A DNA stretch of 64,000 nt from an uncultured Bacteroidales bacterium (GTDB lineage Bacteria > Bacteroidota > Bacteroidia > Bacteroidales > P3), in NCBI GenBank assembly GCA_900318665.1, contig ONLQ01000001.1, positions 143,342 to 207,341 of the forward strand, given 5' to 3'. Of the stretch, positions 61,133-64,000 are shown one piece after another. Below the pieces are notes generated by a model. That model made no database searches, was not told the origin of the DNA, and saw only the letters and a program-made list of their open reading frames with translations. A program made the position numbers and the translations under genes. Positions within the stretch are counted from its first letter, which is position 1; each line of letters starts with the position of its first letter.

Positions 61133-64000
61133 ATGAAATTTAAGCAGATAGGGCTGTTGGCAATGGCCTTGATGATTGGCGTTGCCACTATGGCGCAAAA
61201 GCCTAAAGCCGCCGACCTCACTTCCGAAAACCTGCCGGCCGAGTTGTTGCAGCAACTCAATGGCGCTACCAAGCAGGAGGACAAAATGAAGGCCAACAAG
61301 GAACTGATAGATGCCTTCACGTCTGTCTATCAGTCACAGAGTGGCGATTCGCAGAAAAAACTCACCGCCACGTTCAACGCCTTGGTAAAGGCCAAAAAGA
61401 CGGGCGATGTGGCAACGATTATTGGTCATCTCAACGATTTCTATTCCATGCCTATGGGCAAGGCCAACATGGACGGATGGGTGGCCTGCATGGAGATGTT
61501 GCAAAAGAAAGGCAAGAACACCAAGCGCATGCTCGACTTTGCCGAGTGGGCCTCGCAACTGGCAAAGGACCGCACGCTGTGCAAGTTCCAGAGCAACCTC
61601 TGGCAGGCGCAGGCGGGATGCTCGTTCACGCTCGAATGCAAGGGACAGGACATCCTTGTGCGCTTCGACAAGCCGATAGAGCTCTACTATGGCAGCAAGA
61701 ACGACAACGGTACCATTTACGGCACCACGGGCGTTTACGACTACAACGACAACAAATGGCATGGCAAGGGCGGCCGACTGAACTGGGACCGCACCGGTCT
61801 GCCGACAACCGTTTGCTGGGCAGTGCTGAACAACTACACCGCCGAAACCAAGTCGCCGAAATTCAGCGCCGACTCGGTAAAGTTCACCAACACCAACTAT
61901 TTCAAGAGTCCTATTCTTGGCCATGTGGACGACGTGCTTTCCACCAAGAAAGACCCCGACAAATACACCTATCCGCAGTTCAAATCCTATCAAAAGGATT
62001 TCAAAATCAAAGACATCGTGCAGGGTGTGGACTACGAGGGCACTTTCATGATGAATGGTGGCAAGATGGTTACCAACGACGAGGAGAACCCTGGCACGCT
62101 GGTGTTCTATCGTGGCGGCAAAAAGTTTATCACTGCCACGGCAGCCAAGTTCAGCGTCACGCCTTCGCGTCTTACGGTGGAACGCGCCAGCGTGGTGATA
62201 CGCATAGCCTCCGACTCCATCATCAACGACGGTGTCACGCTCCGCTACCAGACCAGCGACAAAATCGTGAACATCATCAACGAGCCGCAGCGTAACTTCT
62301 ACAGCCCCTACACCGACTCCTACCATAATATAGATATCTTCAGCGACAACATTTCATGGAAGGTTGACGACGCCACGCTGCATTTCGGTGCTTTAGGCAA
62401 TGCCGGCGACGCTTCGTTCTGCACCTTTGAGAGCGCCAACTACTATTCCTTCGACAAAGCCCGTGCCATGCAAGGCATCGATGCTGTCAACCCCGCCGTG
62501 CTGGTCTATAACTACGCCAAGAAACGCGGCTTTGAGGGCGAGTTCTATGTCGAGGACCTGGCACGCGCCATTCACATGGACATCATGCAGGTGAAACTGA
62601 TGATACACACCATAGCCAAGTCGGGTCTGGTGCGCTACAACGAAGGCACACAGCGTGTTACCTGCAAGCCCAAACTCGAGGACTATGTCAAGGCCGTCAA
62701 TCAGGTCAAGACCCACGACTACGACGCCATAGTGCTGGAATCCAGCAGCAAGGGTGGCAATGCAACCCTCGACCTCGAAACGGGCGACCTTCAAATCAAG
62801 GGTGTAGAGAAATTTGTCGTCAGCGACAGCCAGCGTGTGGCCATCTATCCTAAAAAAGGAGAATTGGTGATGCACAAAAACCGCGATATGTCATTCTCCG
62901 GACGTATTGCCGCAGGCCGTTTCGTGATGTATGTGACCGATGGTCAGTTCTCCTACGACAAGTTCAACCTCGACTTGCCCAAGGTCGATTCGCTTTTCTT
63001 CCGCGTCAAGATGTTCGAAGACCCCGACCACGAGCGTTTCGTCCGCACGCCTCTGCGCGACCTCGTGGCAGAGATACAGATAGACCAGCCCGACAACCAC
63101 AACGGATTGAAGTCGCTCAAAGGCTTCCCCGTGCTCACCAGCAAGGAGAAGAGTTATGTCTATTACGAGGTGCCCGACATGCAGCACGGCGCCTATAAAC
63201 GTGATAATTTCTATTTCACTCTCGACCCGTTCGTGGTCAAGGACCTCGACGACTTTGAGACCGACAGCCTGTGGTTTGGCGGAGTGCTGACATCGGCTGG
63301 CATCTTCCCCGACTTCCGCGAGCCTCTGCGCGTGCAGCCCGACTATTCGCTCGGCTTTGTCCGCGAAACACCCAAAGAGGGCTTCCCGGCCTATGGTGGC
63401 AAAGGCCGCTTTACCAGCACCATCGACCTCAGTTACCACGGCCTCCACGGTCGCGGCACGCTCAACTATCTGACGTCTGTAACGAAGTCAAAGACAATGC
63501 TCTTCCTGCCCGACTCGATGTTTGCCGTTACCGACACCTTCTATGTGCGCGAGGAGCAAGGATTCCCCGAAATACACAATGGAAAGACCGTCGAGCGCTG
63601 GTTCCCCTACAAAGACTCTATGCAGGTGGCACAGATGCGTGGCGGCACGCCGTTCTCCATGTACAACGGGGCTACCACGCTCAGCGGCTATGTGGCTCTG
63701 CGTCCCGCTGGCGCTGTGGCATCGGGCAAGGCCACGGTCGAGGAAGATGGCACACTCGAGTCGCCGCTCTTCACGCTCAACAGCACCGAGATGGACGCCC
63801 GCGTCAGCACCTTCACCCTGCGTAGCCGTATTTATAATAAGGTGGCATTCCATGCCGAGAATATGCAGGCGCATGTCGATTACAAGAACCGCCATGCCGA
63901 CTTCACAGCCAACGATGCTATAGGTCGTACCGAACTGCCGGTGCTGCAGTACATTGCCTTTATCAACAAGTTCTCGTGGCAGATGGACAAGCAGGCTCTC
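61133..64000 (+). CDS. Large exported protein of unknown function, 3' part beyond window
   Basis: 956 codons open to the window edge. A signal peptide (MKFKQIGLLAMALMIGVATMAQ) marks export. A helical region (about 25-150: LPAELLQQLNGATKQEDKMKAN... MLDFAEWASQLAKD) precedes repeated beta-rich segments, e.g. GTLVFYRGGKKFITATAAKFSVTP and NISWKVDDATLHFGALGNAGDASFCTFESANYY. The content suggests a large periplasmic or outer-membrane-associated beta structure. No catalytic motif or named family was recognised; Bacteroidetes genomes carry conserved proteins of this style. Single gene on its strand, divergent from purD. Confidence 0.8.
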   Translation, partial: MKFKQIGLLAMALMIGVATMAQKPKAADLTSENLPAELLQQLNGATKQEDKMKANKELIDAFTSVYQSQSGDSQKKLTATFNALVKAKKTGDVATIIGHLNDFYSMPMGKANMDGWVACMEMLQKKGKNTKRMLDFAEWASQLAKDRTLCKFQSNLWQAQAGCSFTLECKGQDILVRFDKPIELYYGSKNDNGTIYGTTGVYDYNDNKWHGKGGRLNWDRTGLPTTVCWAVLNNYTAETKSPKFSADSVKFTNTNYFKSPILGHVDDVLSTKKDPDKYTYPQFKSYQKDFKIKDIVQGVDYEGTFMMNGGKMVTNDEENPGTLVFYRGGKKFITATAAKFSVTPSRLTVERASVVIRIASDSIINDGVTLRYQTSDKIVNIINEPQRNFYSPYTDSYHNIDIFSDNISWKVDDATLHFGALGNAGDASFCTFESANYYSFDKARAMQGIDAVNPAVLVYNYAKKRGFEGEFYVEDLARAIHMDIMQVKLMIHTIAKSGLVRYNEGTQRVTCKPKLEDYVKAVNQVKTHDYDAIVLESSSKGGNATLDLETGDLQIKGVEKFVVSDSQRVAIYPKKGELVMHKNRDMSFSGRIAAGRFVMYVTDGQFSYDKFNLDLPKVDSLFFRVKMFEDPDHERFVRTPLRDLVAEIQIDQPDNHNGLKSLKGFPVLTSKEKSYVYYEVPDMQHGAYKRDNFYFTLDPFVVKDLDDFETDSLWFGGVLTSAGIFPDFREPLRVQPDYSLGFVRETPKEGFPAYGGKGRFTSTIDLSYHGLHGRGTLNYLTSVTKSKTMLFLPDSMFAVTDTFYVREEQGFPEIHNGKTVERWFPYKDSMQVAQMRGGTPFSMYNGATTLSGYVALRPAGAVASGKATVEEDGTLESPLFTLNSTEMDARVSTFTLRSRIYNKVAFHAENMQAHVDYKNRHADFTANDAIGRTELPVLQYIAFINKFSWQMDKQAL

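Overview
The window looks like a Bacteroidales (Bacteroidetes) chromosome segment. Many genes are preceded by the Bacteroidetes primary-sigma promoter (-33 TTTG, about 19 bases, -7 TAnnTTTG). Exported proteins begin with MKK-type signal peptides or lipoboxes, a BspA-type leucine-rich-repeat protein ends in a sorting-like domain, and the Wza/Wzc pair, AGCS symporter, C69 and C1B exported peptidases and GH20 lipoprotein fit a host- or gut-associated anaerobe. By eye the core genes are moderately GC-rich; the accessory regions (24.5-30.2 kb and 52.0-57.6 kb) are visibly richer in A+T. No rRNA, CRISPR array or transposase was seen.

Layout. 1-5 kb: end of a secreted protein, an EamA transporter, a four-gene operon of three tiny Cys-rich lipoproteins around a MauE-thioredoxin membrane protein, and a Wzx-like flippase. 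5-10.3 kb: GH20 hexosaminidase, two exported C1B peptidases, a NUDIX hydrolase. 10.4-17.5 kb: an amino-acid symporter, then an export/dTDP-rhamnose cluster (wza, wzc with a Gly-Tyr tail, rfbC, rfbD, acyltransferase). 17.5-24.5 kb: minus-strand housekeeping genes (Na/Pi symporter, YigZ-type protein, ribD, asnS, mannose-1-P guanylyltransferase, thyA). 24.5-30.2 kb: accessory region with five 33-bp palindrome-bearing repeats, a promoter-driven structured RNA (6S-like or attenuator-like), a GIY-YIG protein, the BspA-like protein and an AbiE-like toxin-antitoxin pair. 30.2-35.2 kb: rimP-nusA-infB and tRNA-Arg(CCU). 35.2-45.3 kb: a large fused FAD/Fe-S oxidoreductase, phosphodiesterase, DUF3795-GNAT fusion, CNNM/CBS protein, fabD, C69 dipeptidase, two flavoproteins. 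45.5-52 kb: porin, imelysin, di-heme oxidoreductase and CcsBA, a probable metal/redox operon that includes its own haem-attachment machinery. 52.03-57.66 kb: a compact integrative element in the 3' end of tRNA-Ala(CGC), bounded by a 14-bp direct repeat. 57.6-64 kb: two tRNA-Ala genes, a HAD-type lipoprotein, purD and the first 956 codons of an unrecognised exported protein.

The candidates I consider most novel are the NCRC lipoprotein/MauE-thioredoxin operon, the palindrome array next to the structured RNA, and the 5.6-kb element with its paired arm-type repeats, VRR-NUC protein and unknown genes. All functions are inferred by reading the sequence; no database search was possible.
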